NCBI GenBank assembly: GCA_000719695.1
Contig: JOHN01000008.1
Location: 104,133-168,132 of the forward strand
DNA: 64,000 nt
Direction: 5' to 3'
Source of the DNA: Streptomyces sp. NRRL F-6131
GTDB taxonomy: Bacteria > Actinomycetota > Actinomycetes > Streptomycetales > Streptomycetaceae
Made by a program: the position numbers and the translations under genes. Below are positions 19,696-27,308 of the stretch, in pieces (positions within the stretch are counted from its first letter, which is position 1; the number at the start of each line of letters is the position of its first letter). The notes beneath the pieces were generated by a model. It was not told where the DNA came from, did no database searches, and saw nothing but the letters and a program-made list of their open reading frames with translations.

Positions 19696-20478
19696 TCAGA
19701 TGCGCTGCTCCGGAGGCAGGAGAAGAACGGCGAGCGCGCCGGCGCAGGACCGTGCGTGGCCGAGGAACCAGTCCAGCCGCTCGTCGGTGAGGTGTGCGGG
19801 CGTGGAGCGGACGGCGAGCGCGAACCGGGCCTGCCCGGCGCCGTCCAGGACCGGCACGGCCACCGTGCGGACCCCGGTCTCCGACTCGCCGTCGTTGAGC
19901 GCGTACCCGGCCGCCCGGACCTTCTCCAACTCCTCTTCCAGGCGACCCGGTTCGGTGATGGTCCGGCCGGTGAACGGCGCCAGCGGGCCGAGCGTGGACA
20001 CCCCCGCGTCGCCGGACCGGGGCCAGGCGAGCAGCACCTTGCCCAGCGCGGTGGAGTGCAACGGCCGGCGCAGCCCCAGCCCGGTGTCCGGCCGGACGGA
20101 GGCACCGACCAGGATCACCGCGTGCGGACCGCTGCGGATCGCGAGGTCGGCGGCGGCACCGGTGCGCCGGGACAGCACGTCGAGTTCGGGAGCGGCCAGG
20201 TGCAGGCCACGCTGGTGGAAGGTGAGTTGGCCGAGCTCGGCGACCGCGGGGCCGAGCCGGTAGCGGGCCGTGTGCTCGTCCTGCTCCAGGAACGCGGCGC
20301 TGACCAGGGTGCGGGCCAGCCGGTGCGCGGTGGACACCGACAGGCCCATCCGGCGGGCCAGGTCGGAGGCGCTGAGGTCAGGGCCGTTGTCGTGGAAGCA
20401 GTGCAGCAACCCGAGGGCCCGCTGAACGGCCTGGGCGCCGGCCGGCGGGCTCTGGACGGCGGTGACGGCCTCGGCCAT
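19696..20478 (-). CDS. IclR-family transcriptional regulator
   Basis: 260 residues. The N-terminal winged helix (AVQRALGLLHCFHD...SASDLARRMGLSVSTAHRLARTLV, about 15-62) is followed by the IclR effector-binding domain (GAAADLAIRSG, STALGKVLLAW, GVRTVAVPVLDGAG). It is divergent from the sulfonate operon, with the shared region holding the palindrome GTTCATGAAC at 20585-20594 and CAACGGCGTTG near 20561, so it is a candidate regulator of that operon. The ATG at 20478 fits the family N-terminus. Confidence 0.9.
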   Translation of the reverse strand: MAEAVTAVQSPPAGAQAVQRALGLLHCFHDNGPDLSASDLARRMGLSVSTAHRLARTLVSAAFLEQDEHTARYRLGPAVAELGQLTFHQRGLHLAAPELDVLSRRTGAAADLAIRSGPHAVILVGASVRPDTGLGLRRPLHSTALGKVLLAWPRSGDAGVSTLGPLAPFTGRTITEPGRLEEELEKVRAAGYALNDGESETGVRTVAVPVLDGAGQARFALAVRSTPAHLTDERLDWFLGHARSCAGALAVLLLPPEQRI

Positions 20479-20584
20479 GGCACCCCTCGTTCGGTCCGTG
20501 ACTCCGGCCGGTTCACCGGAGTCGCTCCCAGACTATGGCAGCGTGTGCTGCGGGAACGTGTCAACGGCGTTGCAAAAGGATGCC

Positions 20585-20594
20585 GTTCATGAAC
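20585..20594. promoter_or_regulatory. Palindrome between IclR gene and sulfur operon
   Basis: GTTCATGAAC is a perfect 10-bp palindrome in the divergent promoter region, about 107 bp from the IclR start. It is a candidate operator; nothing in the sequence assigns the binding protein. Confidence 0.3.
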
Positions 20595-20710
20595 AAGCGA
20601 TCCCATGATGTGGCAAACCCTTGCTCATGGCCCGCGCGCCGTGGAACGCTCGGCGCAGCGCACCGGACGAGCCCCGTCCACCGCGCCGGACCGCAGGAAG
20701 GAGCAGCGCC

Positions 20711-20755
20711 GTGACGACCCACCGGTGCCCCGCCCCCTGCGTCTGTTGTCGCTGA
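20711..20755 (+). CDS. Cys-rich leader peptide of the sulfur operon
   Basis: A 14-residue open frame, MTTHRCPAPCVCCR, with four Cys and a final Cys-Cys-Arg. The GTG start has a strong ribosome site (GGAAGGAG) 7-8 bp upstream. It lies 118 bp before the DszB-like gene on the same strand. Short peptides ending in consecutive Cys codons are known in actinobacteria upstream of sulfur-assimilation genes and are thought to act by ribosome-mediated attenuation that senses cysteinyl-tRNA. No downstream terminator/antiterminator pair was folded here. Confidence 0.75.
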   Translation: MTTHRCPAPCVCCR

Positions 20756-20872
20756 CGCGCCCGCCCGCGCCGACCCCGCCACGACCCCCGTCCCGCCGAG
20801 CCCGGCGAACCGCTCCCCGCGTCCGTCGCCCGGCCGCGGCCGCCCGCACCCCGCCGCAGAGGACCAGCCACC

Positions 20873-21958
20873 GTGTCCAGTCTTGCCGACCGTCCCGCCG
20901 ACGGAGTTCCGTCGACCACCGTGCCCCCGGCCGCCGCCACCGGCTCCGGAGTGCCCGACACCCTCTGGTTCACCCGCTGCCCCGTGCCCACCGCGACCGG
21001 TGTCGCGGCCGACCGGGGCTGGCTGGGCCGGGAGTTCGCGGCCGACGGCATCGCCGTCCGCTCGCTCCAGGACGTGCCGTCGGAGGTCGCCGCCGACCAC
21101 CACTACACCCACGCGCTGACCGGGCTGTTCCGCGAGGGCGGCAATGTGCCGGCGCTCTGGGCCCGTTCGCGCGGTGAGCGGACCAGGCTGATCGGACTCA
21201 CCTGGATCGAGGAGCGCCAGGTCGTCCTGGTCCGGGCCGGGAGCGGCATCGCGGGGCCCGGGCAGCTGCGTGGACGACGGGTCGCCGTCCCACGACATGG
21301 GATCGCGATCGACTTCTGGCGGGCGATGGCGCTGGCCGGCCTGCACGGAGCCCTCGCGCTCGCCGGGCTCACCCTCGACGACGTCGAGGTGGTGGACGTG
21401 CCGGCCGCGCCGGACGGGGGGCAGTGGGCGGCCGAGCTCGCCGCACTGCGGGACGGCGTCGTGGACGCGGTCTACGTGAAGGGCGCGCTCGCGGTGGAGG
21501 CGGCCCGGCGGATCGGCGCGGAGATCGCCGTCGAGCTGGACGCCGCGCCGGACCGCAGGGTGCGGGTGAACAACGGGACGCCCCGGCCGATCACCGTTCA
21601 CCAGCGGTTGCTCGACGAGCACCCGGACCTGGTGGCCCGTTTCCTCGCCGTCCTCCTGGAGGCCGCCGACTGGGCCGCCGATCGGCCGGCGGAGGTCGCG
21701 CGGATCCTGAGCGCCGAGACCGGCGCGGGGGAGGAGGGCGTCGCCGGGGCGTACGCGGGGGGCGGGCATCGCACCCTGCACCTCGATCTTTCCGGGGAGC
21801 GGCTCGCCCTGCTGGAACAGCAGAAACGTTTCCTTGATCGGCACGGCTTTCTGGTCGGTCCGGTCGACGTCCAGGCCTGGGTGGACCCGGAGCCGCTCCG
21901 GGCCGCCCGTGCCCTGCTGGCCGCCCGTCGCGCCGAGGGGCGGACCCACGGGGGCTGA
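20873..21958 (+). CDS. DszB-like desulfinase homologue / SBP-fold protein
   Basis: 361-residue soluble protein with no signal peptide. Its N-terminus aligns by eye with 2'-hydroxybiphenyl-2-sulfinate desulfinase (DszB): PDTLWFTRCPVPTA holds the catalytic-type Cys at residue 35, DHHYTH holds candidate His 76/77 and LFREGGNVPAL holds Arg87 and the Gly pair. These correspond to Cys27, His60, Arg70 and Gly73 of DszB. The rest follows the periplasmic-binding-protein type II fold. It is first in the ssu operon, so a C-S bond-cleaving role on a sulfinate is plausible, but no DszA or DszC is present and the substrate is unknown. Start GTG after CAGAGGA. Confidence 0.75.
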   Translation: MSSLADRPADGVPSTTVPPAAATGSGVPDTLWFTRCPVPTATGVAADRGWLGREFAADGIAVRSLQDVPSEVAADHHYTHALTGLFREGGNVPALWARSRGERTRLIGLTWIEERQVVLVRAGSGIAGPGQLRGRRVAVPRHGIAIDFWRAMALAGLHGALALAGLTLDDVEVVDVPAAPDGGQWAAELAALRDGVVDAVYVKGALAVEAARRIGAEIAVELDAAPDRRVRVNNGTPRPITVHQRLLDEHPDLVARFLAVLLEAADWAADRPAEVARILSAETGAGEEGVAGAYAGGGHRTLHLDLSGERLALLEQQKRFLDRHGFLVGPVDVQAWVDPEPLRAARALLAARRAEGRTHGG

Positions 21959-21966
21959 CGGGGCGC

Positions 21967-22043
21967 GGCTGACAGATATCAAAATCTGTCATCTGTTATC
22001 CGTCATCTGAAATCTGAAATCTGTCAGCTGTCAATTGTCAGCC
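21967..22043. repeat. Heptad dyad array, copy 1
   Basis: AT-rich island 8 bp after the DszB-like stop, inside the sulfur operon. Eight 7-bp units of consensus ATCTGTC (variants ATCTGTT, ATCCGTC, ATCTGAA, AGCTGTC, AATTGTC) run without gaps from 21984 to 22039. An inverted unit GACAGAT precedes them at 21971-21977, and the outer ends GGCTGACA and TGTCAGCC are complementary, so the RNA can form a hairpin. Confidence 0.85.
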
Positions 22044-22112
22044 GCCCCGCTCCCGGCTCCCTGCCGCCTGCCCCGTGCCGCCCGTTGCCGCTCGCCGCCT
22101 GTCCCTCCCCGC

Positions 22113-22143
<31 letters not shown>

Positions 22144-22157
22144 AGGAGTCGACCCCC

Positions 22158-23183
22158 GTGAACCCCTCCCGCGTCGCCCTCGCCGCCACCGCTCTGCTCG
22201 CCACCGCCACCCTGGCCGCCTGCGGCTCCTCCGCCGGAGGCGAAGGCGCCTCCGCCGCAGGGGGAGGAAGCAAGTCCGAGGTGGTGCTCCGGGTGCCCGA
22301 CCCCGGCAACAACGGCTTCCTCGCCCTCGGGAAGAAGGACGGTTCACTCGCCCGCGCCCTGGCCGCCGTCCACGCCAAGGTCGCCTGGACCGGTAGTGCC
22401 GGCCCGTTCGCCCCCGCCGCCCAGGCGCTCTCCGCCGACCAGCTCGACGTCGCCCAGGGCTCGATCACCTCAGCTGTCGCCGCGCTCGCCCAGAAGCCCG
22501 GCTTCAAGCTGTTCGCGCAGACCGCCCCCGACGGCATCGGCGAGGGCATCCTGGTGAAGAACGGCTCACCCGTCCAGAGCGTGCAGGACCTCGTCGGCCG
22601 CAAGGTCGCCGTCAGCCAGGGCGGCACCAGCGAGTACCTGCTGCTCAAGGCACTGGAGAAGAACAACGTCCCGGCGGACAAGGTCGAGCGGGTCTATCTG
22701 CGCGCCGACCAGACCTCGGGCGTCTTCAACTCCGGCCAGGTCGACGCCTGGGCCACCTGGAACACCTTCTCCACTCCGGCGATCGCCAACGCCGGCGCGC
22801 ACTTCCTGGTCAACGGAAAGGAAGTCGGCTCCGACAACTACGCCGTCTGGGCCGTCCGCACCGGATTCGCCGACAAGCACCCCGAGGTGGTCAAGGCCTT
22901 CTACAGCTACCTCCACGACAACGGCCTCAAGGAGAAGGCCGACCCCGCCGCCTACCTGAACGTCTTCACCGACTCCGGACCCACCGCCGTCACCCCCGCC
23001 GAGAAGGACGTCGCCGTCGAGGTCGCCCGTCAGGGGGCCACGGCCGACGTCATCGGAGAGGCCGACATCACCCGGTTCGGCACCGTCGCCGCATTCTTCG
23101 CGGACCAGAAGGTCACCAAGCAGCTGGTCGACGTCAAGCCCTACCTGCTCGACCTCGCCGGACTCGCCGGCGGCGCCAAGTGA
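22158..23183 (+). CDS. ssuA: Sulfonate ABC transporter substrate-binding lipoprotein
   Basis: 341-residue lipoprotein, the extracellular receptor of an aliphatic-sulfonate type importer. The signal peptide ends at the lipobox ATLAAC (Cys near residue 21), followed by a Gly/Ser linker and the SsuA-like fold (VVLRVPDPGNNGFLALGKKDG, VQDLVGRKVAVSQGGTSEYLLLKAL, GQVDAWATWNTFS). The DAWATW segment is typical of SsuA/TauA receptors. Start GTG at 22158 with AGGAG 8-9 bp upstream. The stop overlaps the permease start (GTGA). Confidence 0.92.
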   Translation: MNPSRVALAATALLATATLAACGSSAGGEGASAAGGGSKSEVVLRVPDPGNNGFLALGKKDGSLARALAAVHAKVAWTGSAGPFAPAAQALSADQLDVAQGSITSAVAALAQKPGFKLFAQTAPDGIGEGILVKNGSPVQSVQDLVGRKVAVSQGGTSEYLLLKALEKNNVPADKVERVYLRADQTSGVFNSGQVDAWATWNTFSTPAIANAGAHFLVNGKEVGSDNYAVWAVRTGFADKHPEVVKAFYSYLHDNGLKEKADPAAYLNVFTDSGPTAVTPAEKDVAVEVARQGATADVIGEADITRFGTVAAFFADQKVTKQLVDVKPYLLDLAGLAGGAK

Positions 23184-24058
23184 GCATCACCACAGACCCG
23201 TTGAGCAGCCTCGCGGAGGCGCCGGACACCGTCGCCGCCCGTGCGGCAGGCCTGGTCGAACCGAGCGCCCGCCGCCGGGCCCCGCGCCCCCACGCCCTCG
23301 CCGTGACCCTGCGCACCCTCGGCCCGCTCGCCCTGCTCGGCGGCTGGGCCCTCGCCTCCGCCACCGGCGCGCTCACCCAGGACGTTCTCGCCTCGCCCGC
23401 CCAGGTCGTCGAAGCGGTCGGTGAGCTGTGGGGCAACGGTCAACTCGCCGATGCCCTCGCCGTTTCGCTGACCCGGGCCGGTCTCGGCCTGCTGATCGGC
23501 GCCGGTACCGGCCTGGTGCTCGGCGTCGTGACCGGCTTCTTCCGCCTCGGTGAGGAACTGCTGGACTCGGCGGTCCAGATCCTGCGCACCGTCCCCTTCC
23601 TCGCCCTCGTCCCGCTCTTCATGGTCTGGTTCGGCATCACCGAGACCGCCAAGGTCGCACTGATCGGCGTCGCCACCAGCTTCCCGATGTACGTGTCGAC
23701 CTCCGGCGGCGTCCGCAACTCCGACCGCAAGCTGATCGAGGCCATGCGCAGCTTCGGTCTCGGCCGCTGGGCGATCGTCCGCACCGTCGTCCTGCCCGGC
23801 GCCCTGCCCGCGCTCCTCTCCGGCCTGCGGCTCTCCATGACGCTCAGCGTGATCGCCCTGATCGCGGCCGAGGAGATCAACTCCACCGAGGGCATCGGTT
23901 ACTTGATGGCCCAGGCACAGAACTACTCCCGCACCGACGTCCTCGCCGTCTGCATCCTGATCTACGGAGTGCTGGGACTCACCGCCGACGGCATCGTCCG
24001 CCTGTTGGAACGTGCCTTGATGCCGTGGCGCAAGGCCACCCAGGGAGCAGCCCGATGA
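23180..24058 (+). CDS. ssuC: Sulfonate ABC transporter permease
   Basis: 292-residue inner-membrane permease with about six TM helices and the EAA loop (KLIEAMRSFGLGRWAIVRTVVLPGALPALLSGLR). It is the SsuC/TauC type of the BPD_transp_1 family. The GTG start overlaps ssuA by 4 nt and its stop overlaps ssuB by 4 nt (ATGA). An N-terminal cytosolic arm of about 40 residues precedes TM1. Confidence 0.93.
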   Translation: MSITTDPLSSLAEAPDTVAARAAGLVEPSARRRAPRPHALAVTLRTLGPLALLGGWALASATGALTQDVLASPAQVVEAVGELWGNGQLADALAVSLTRAGLGLLIGAGTGLVLGVVTGFFRLGEELLDSAVQILRTVPFLALVPLFMVWFGITETAKVALIGVATSFPMYVSTSGGVRNSDRKLIEAMRSFGLGRWAIVRTVVLPGALPALLSGLRLSMTLSVIALIAAEEINSTEGIGYLMAQAQNYSRTDVLAVCILIYGVLGLTADGIVRLLERALMPWRKATQGAAR

Positions 24059-24858
24059 CCACCACCCCTGCCGTCCTTCCCGGTTCCGCTGTTCCCCCCA
24101 CCCTCGCCGCCCAGGCCGCTCCCGTGGCCCCCGCCGCTCCCGTGGCCGCCGAGGCCACCGGGGCCACTCCGGCCGTCCATCTGCGCGGCCTGCGCCGGGT
24201 CTTCGGCACCCGGGCCGTTCTCGACGGTGTCGATCTCTCCATCCCCCGCGGCGAGTTCGTCGCCCTGCTGGGGGCCAGCGGCACCGGCAAGACCACCCTG
24301 CTGCGGATCCTCGGCGCCCTGGACCGGGCCGACGGCGGAACGGTCCTGGTGCCGCCGGTGCGGACGGTGGTCTTCCAGGAGCCACGACTGGTGCCCTCGA
24401 AGCGGGTGCTCGCCAATGTCACCGTCGGCCTGCCGCGCGGCGGCGCCACCCGGGAGACCGGGCTCCGGGCGCTCGCCGAGGTCGGCCTCGACCGGCACGC
24501 CGACGCCTGGCCGGCCACCCTCTCCGGCGGCGAGGCGCAGCGCGCCGCACTCGCCCGAGCCCTGGTCCGCGCGCCCGAACTACTCCTGCTGGACGAGCCG
24601 TTCGCCGCGTTGGACGCGCTCACCCGGCTGCGCATGCAGGAGCTCGTGGGGGACCTGGTCCGCAGGCACCGGCCGGCCGTGCTGCTGGTCACCCATGACG
24701 TGGACGAGGCCGTGCGCCTCGCCGACCGGGTCGCGGTGCTCCGGGACGGCAAGCTGGTGCGCGACGAACGCGTTGCCGTCGAGCGCCCGCGCGATCCGGC
24801 CGACCCGGCGTTCGCCGAACTGCGCCGCCGACTGCTCGCCGACCTCGGCGTCCACTGA
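24055..24858 (+). CDS. ssuB: Sulfonate ABC transporter ATPase
   Basis: 267-residue ABC ATPase of the SsuB/TauB type. Walker A GASGTGKTT (about residues 78-86), Q-loop FQEPRLVPSKRV, signature LSGGEAQR, Walker B LLLLDEPFAALDAL and H-loop VTHDVDEA are all present. The protein has an unusually long Ala/Pro-rich N-terminal arm (about 42 residues) before the ABC domain. It energises uptake by SsuC and SsuA. The open frame extends upstream, but the ATG at 24055 is coupled to the ssuC stop. Confidence 0.93.
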   Translation: MTTTPAVLPGSAVPPTLAAQAAPVAPAAPVAAEATGATPAVHLRGLRRVFGTRAVLDGVDLSIPRGEFVALLGASGTGKTTLLRILGALDRADGGTVLVPPVRTVVFQEPRLVPSKRVLANVTVGLPRGGATRETGLRALAEVGLDRHADAWPATLSGGEAQRAALARALVRAPELLLLDEPFAALDALTRLRMQELVGDLVRRHRPAVLLVTHDVDEAVRLADRVAVLRDGKLVRDERVAVERPRDPADPAFAELRRRLLADLGVH

Positions 24859-24980
24859 ACCTGGCCCGTCCCGTCCTGTTCCGCCGCTTCCCGCCGCACC
24901 CCCTTGCCGCCCGCCCGCCTCCGGCAGACCCCGAGCCGGAGGGCCGAGTCCCGCCCGCACCACAGGAGTTGATTCCCAAA

Positions 24981-25961
24981 ATGCCCATCACCCTCGGCGT
25001 CCACGCCAGCAACCCATCGCTGTACTACCTCTCCCGACTCCACTACCTGGACGAGGAGTTGGCCCCGCTCGGCGAGACCGGCGCGTTCCACCACTACACC
25101 GACGGCACCCGGACCGGGGAACTGCTCGCGGAGGGCGTCATCGACTTCGGCGGAACCGGCTCCACCCCGCCGATCACCGCCCAGGCCGCGGGCCACGACC
25201 TCGTCTACGCGGCGGTCTCCGCTCCCCGCCCCGACCACGGTGCGCTGCTGGTGCGCGCCGACGGCCCGGTGCGGAGGGTCGCCGACCTCAAGGGCGGCAC
25301 CGTCGTCCTCGCCGTCGGCTCCTGGCAGACCCACCTGCTCGCCAAGGCCTTGCACGCCGAGGGCCTCGCCTACGGCGCCGACGTCACCGCCGTCCGCCCG
25401 GCCGCCGGGGAGGACCAGGCGCAGCGGCTGCGCGCGGGCGCGATCACCGGTTGGATCGCGCAGGGCGCCGAACTCGCCGCCGCCCGGCGCACCAGGGAGT
25501 TCCGCGAGCTCGTGCGCACCGGTGAGGTCATCACCGATCGCTCGGTCTTCTTCACCCGGCGCGAGGTCGCCGTCGACCGGCCCGAGGTCGTCGCGGCGGT
25601 CGCCGCCGCCCTGCGCCGGGCGGACGCCTGGGTGGCCGGGCACCTGCCGGAGGCGGCCGCCATCGCGGCCGAGGACCTCGGCGGCGGCGTGGAGGACTGG
25701 AGGGCCGCCCTCGCCGGGCTGCCGTGGCGGTTGGAGCCGGCGACCGCCGCGTTCGTGGCCGAGCAGCAGGAGGCGGCCGACATCTTCCACCGGGTCGGCT
25801 TCATCGACCGTCCGGTGACTGTCGCCGACGCCCGTCTGCCCGAGCTGGAGGCCCCGGTGGCCGCCGCCGTCGCCGCGGACCCCGCTCCCGGTGTGGACCC
25901 CGCTGCCGGTGTGGGCGCCGGTACGGTCACCGTGGCCGGTGCGCTCGACGGGACGGTCTGA
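24981..25961 (+). CDS. Soluble SBP-like protein of the sulfonate operon
   Basis: 326 residues with the type II binding-protein fold of the SsuA/NMT1 family (ITLGVHASNPSLYYLSRLHYLDEELAPLG, GVIDFGGTGSTPPITAQAAG, DLKGGTVVLAVGSWQTHLLAKAL) but without signal peptide or lipobox. It also lacks the Cys of the DszB-like gene. It sits between ssuB and the monooxygenase. It may be a cytoplasmic binding protein or an enzyme of the same fold; the sequence does not decide. The ATG at 24981 follows AGGAG at 12 bp. About 30 C-terminal residues are Ala/Val/Gly/Pro-rich. Confidence 0.75.
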   Translation: MPITLGVHASNPSLYYLSRLHYLDEELAPLGETGAFHHYTDGTRTGELLAEGVIDFGGTGSTPPITAQAAGHDLVYAAVSAPRPDHGALLVRADGPVRRVADLKGGTVVLAVGSWQTHLLAKALHAEGLAYGADVTAVRPAAGEDQAQRLRAGAITGWIAQGAELAAARRTREFRELVRTGEVITDRSVFFTRREVAVDRPEVVAAVAAALRRADAWVAGHLPEAAAIAAEDLGGGVEDWRAALAGLPWRLEPATAAFVAEQQEAADIFHRVGFIDRPVTVADARLPELEAPVAAAVAADPAPGVDPAAGVGAGTVTVAGALDGTV

Positions 25962-25964
25962 CCG

Positions 25965-27041
25965 ATGGCCTCCGAAGTCCTCTGGTACATCATCCCGCGC
26001 GAGGGCCACTACCCGTGGGAGCCGGCCGGCCGCCGCCCGGTCGACCTCCGCTACCTCCAGCAACTGGCCGGCAGTGTCGAGCGGTTGGGCTACACCGGCG
26101 CGCTGCTGGCGACCGACCTCTACGACGTGTGGGACCTCGGCAACGCCCTCGCCGCCGCCACCACCCCGGCGTTCAAGCCGCTCCTCGCCGTCCACCCGGG
26201 GCTCGTCTCGCCCACTCTGCTGGCCAAGATGGCGCTCAGCTTCGACCACCTGCACGGCGGCCGGCTGCGTTTCAACGTCGTCAACGGCTCCACCGAGCAA
26301 CTGCGGGAGTACGGCCTGCACGTCGAGCACGACGACCGCTACCGCCTCAGCGCCGAGTACTGGTCGATCGTCAAGCGCCTCACCTCGGGGGAAGTCTTCG
26401 ACCACCGGGGGGAGTTCTACGACCTGCGGAACGCCGGCGCGAGTCTGCGCGAACTGCCGCCGGTCCAGCCCGGCGGCATCCCGCTCTGGTTCGGCGGCAG
26501 CTCGGCGGCCGGGATCGAGATGGCCGCCGAGCACGTGGACGTCTACCTCACCTGGGGCGAGCCGCCGCAGCAGCTCAAGGAGAAGCTCGACCTCGTCCGC
26601 GAACGCGCCGCCGCGTACGGGCGCACCCTGCGGATCGGCTTGCGGCTGCACCTGATCGTCCGCGACACCGAGAACGAGGCCTGGGCCGCCGCCGACCGGC
26701 TGCTCGACGTGACGAGCGAGGCCACCTACGCCCGCCAGCTGGGCGGGGTCCGTGGGGAGGACGGGGTCGGCTGGCAGCGGCAGTTCCGCCAGCACGGCGG
26801 CAAGGTCCCTGCGCGGGCCCGGGAGCTGGAGGTGTATCCCAACCTCTGGCCCGGCATGAGCCTGTTCCGGCCCGGCCCGGGCACCGCCGTGGTCGGCTCG
26901 ACGGCCCAAGTGGTCGAACGGCTGCAGGAGTTCGAGTCACTGGGCGTGGACACCTTCATCCTCTCCGGCAATCCGCTGCTGGAGGAGGCCCACCGGGTGG
27001 CCGAGACGGTGCTACCGGCGCTGGGCGTCCATCGACGGTAG
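25965..27041 (+). CDS. ssuD: FMNH2-dependent alkanesulfonate monooxygenase (SsuD-like)
   Basis: 358-residue luciferase-like (TIM-barrel) monooxygenase. EVLWYIIPREGHYPWE, GYTGALLATDLYDVWD, FDHLHGGRLRFNVVNG and DRYRLSAEYWSIVKRL match SsuD and related sulfonate, sulfone or dibenzothiophene-pathway oxygenases, which release sulfite from C-S substrates using reduced flavin. It starts 4 bp after the preceding stop. The flavin reductase partner is not in this operon. SsuD is the best guess; a sulfone monooxygenase is possible given the DszB-like partner. Confidence 0.85.
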   Translation: MASEVLWYIIPREGHYPWEPAGRRPVDLRYLQQLAGSVERLGYTGALLATDLYDVWDLGNALAAATTPAFKPLLAVHPGLVSPTLLAKMALSFDHLHGGRLRFNVVNGSTEQLREYGLHVEHDDRYRLSAEYWSIVKRLTSGEVFDHRGEFYDLRNAGASLRELPPVQPGGIPLWFGGSSAAGIEMAAEHVDVYLTWGEPPQQLKEKLDLVRERAAAYGRTLRIGLRLHLIVRDTENEAWAAADRLLDVTSEATYARQLGGVRGEDGVGWQRQFRQHGGKVPARARELEVYPNLWPGMSLFRPGPGTAVVGSTAQVVERLQEFESLGVDTFILSGNPLLEEAHRVAETVLPALGVHRR

Positions 27042-27193
27042 GACACCGGGCAGGAGCGGGAACGGCAGGGGCGAGGTCAGCGCCAGCTGCCGGGCGAAAC
27101 GGGCGACGGTCCGGAGGAGGTACATCCGCACGGCGGGCTCCCGAGCTCTCGAAGGACGCGTACGGACGGTCCCGTACGCGCGGTCCAACGAGC

Positions 27194-27234
27194 GCGGTGC
27201 CCCGCCGGTCACGCACCGACCGGCAGGGCACCGC
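27194..27234. terminator. Bidirectional terminator between ssuD-like gene and AKR
   Basis: Arms of 9+7 bp (27194-27202 with 27226-27234, 27204-27210 with 27218-27224) with one mismatch and a 7-nt loop. Located between convergent genes. Confidence 0.85.
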
Positions 27235-27308
27235 GTTTCCTTCGCGGGGCCGCCCCGAAGGGCCGCGAGGGCCTGAGCGGTTGCTCAGGCGCTCAGCGGC
27301 TCAACCGC

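Noticed and set aside
21967..22043. Heptad arrays as a CRISPR array
   Set aside because: There are no spacers; units are contiguous 7-mers and no cas genes are nearby.
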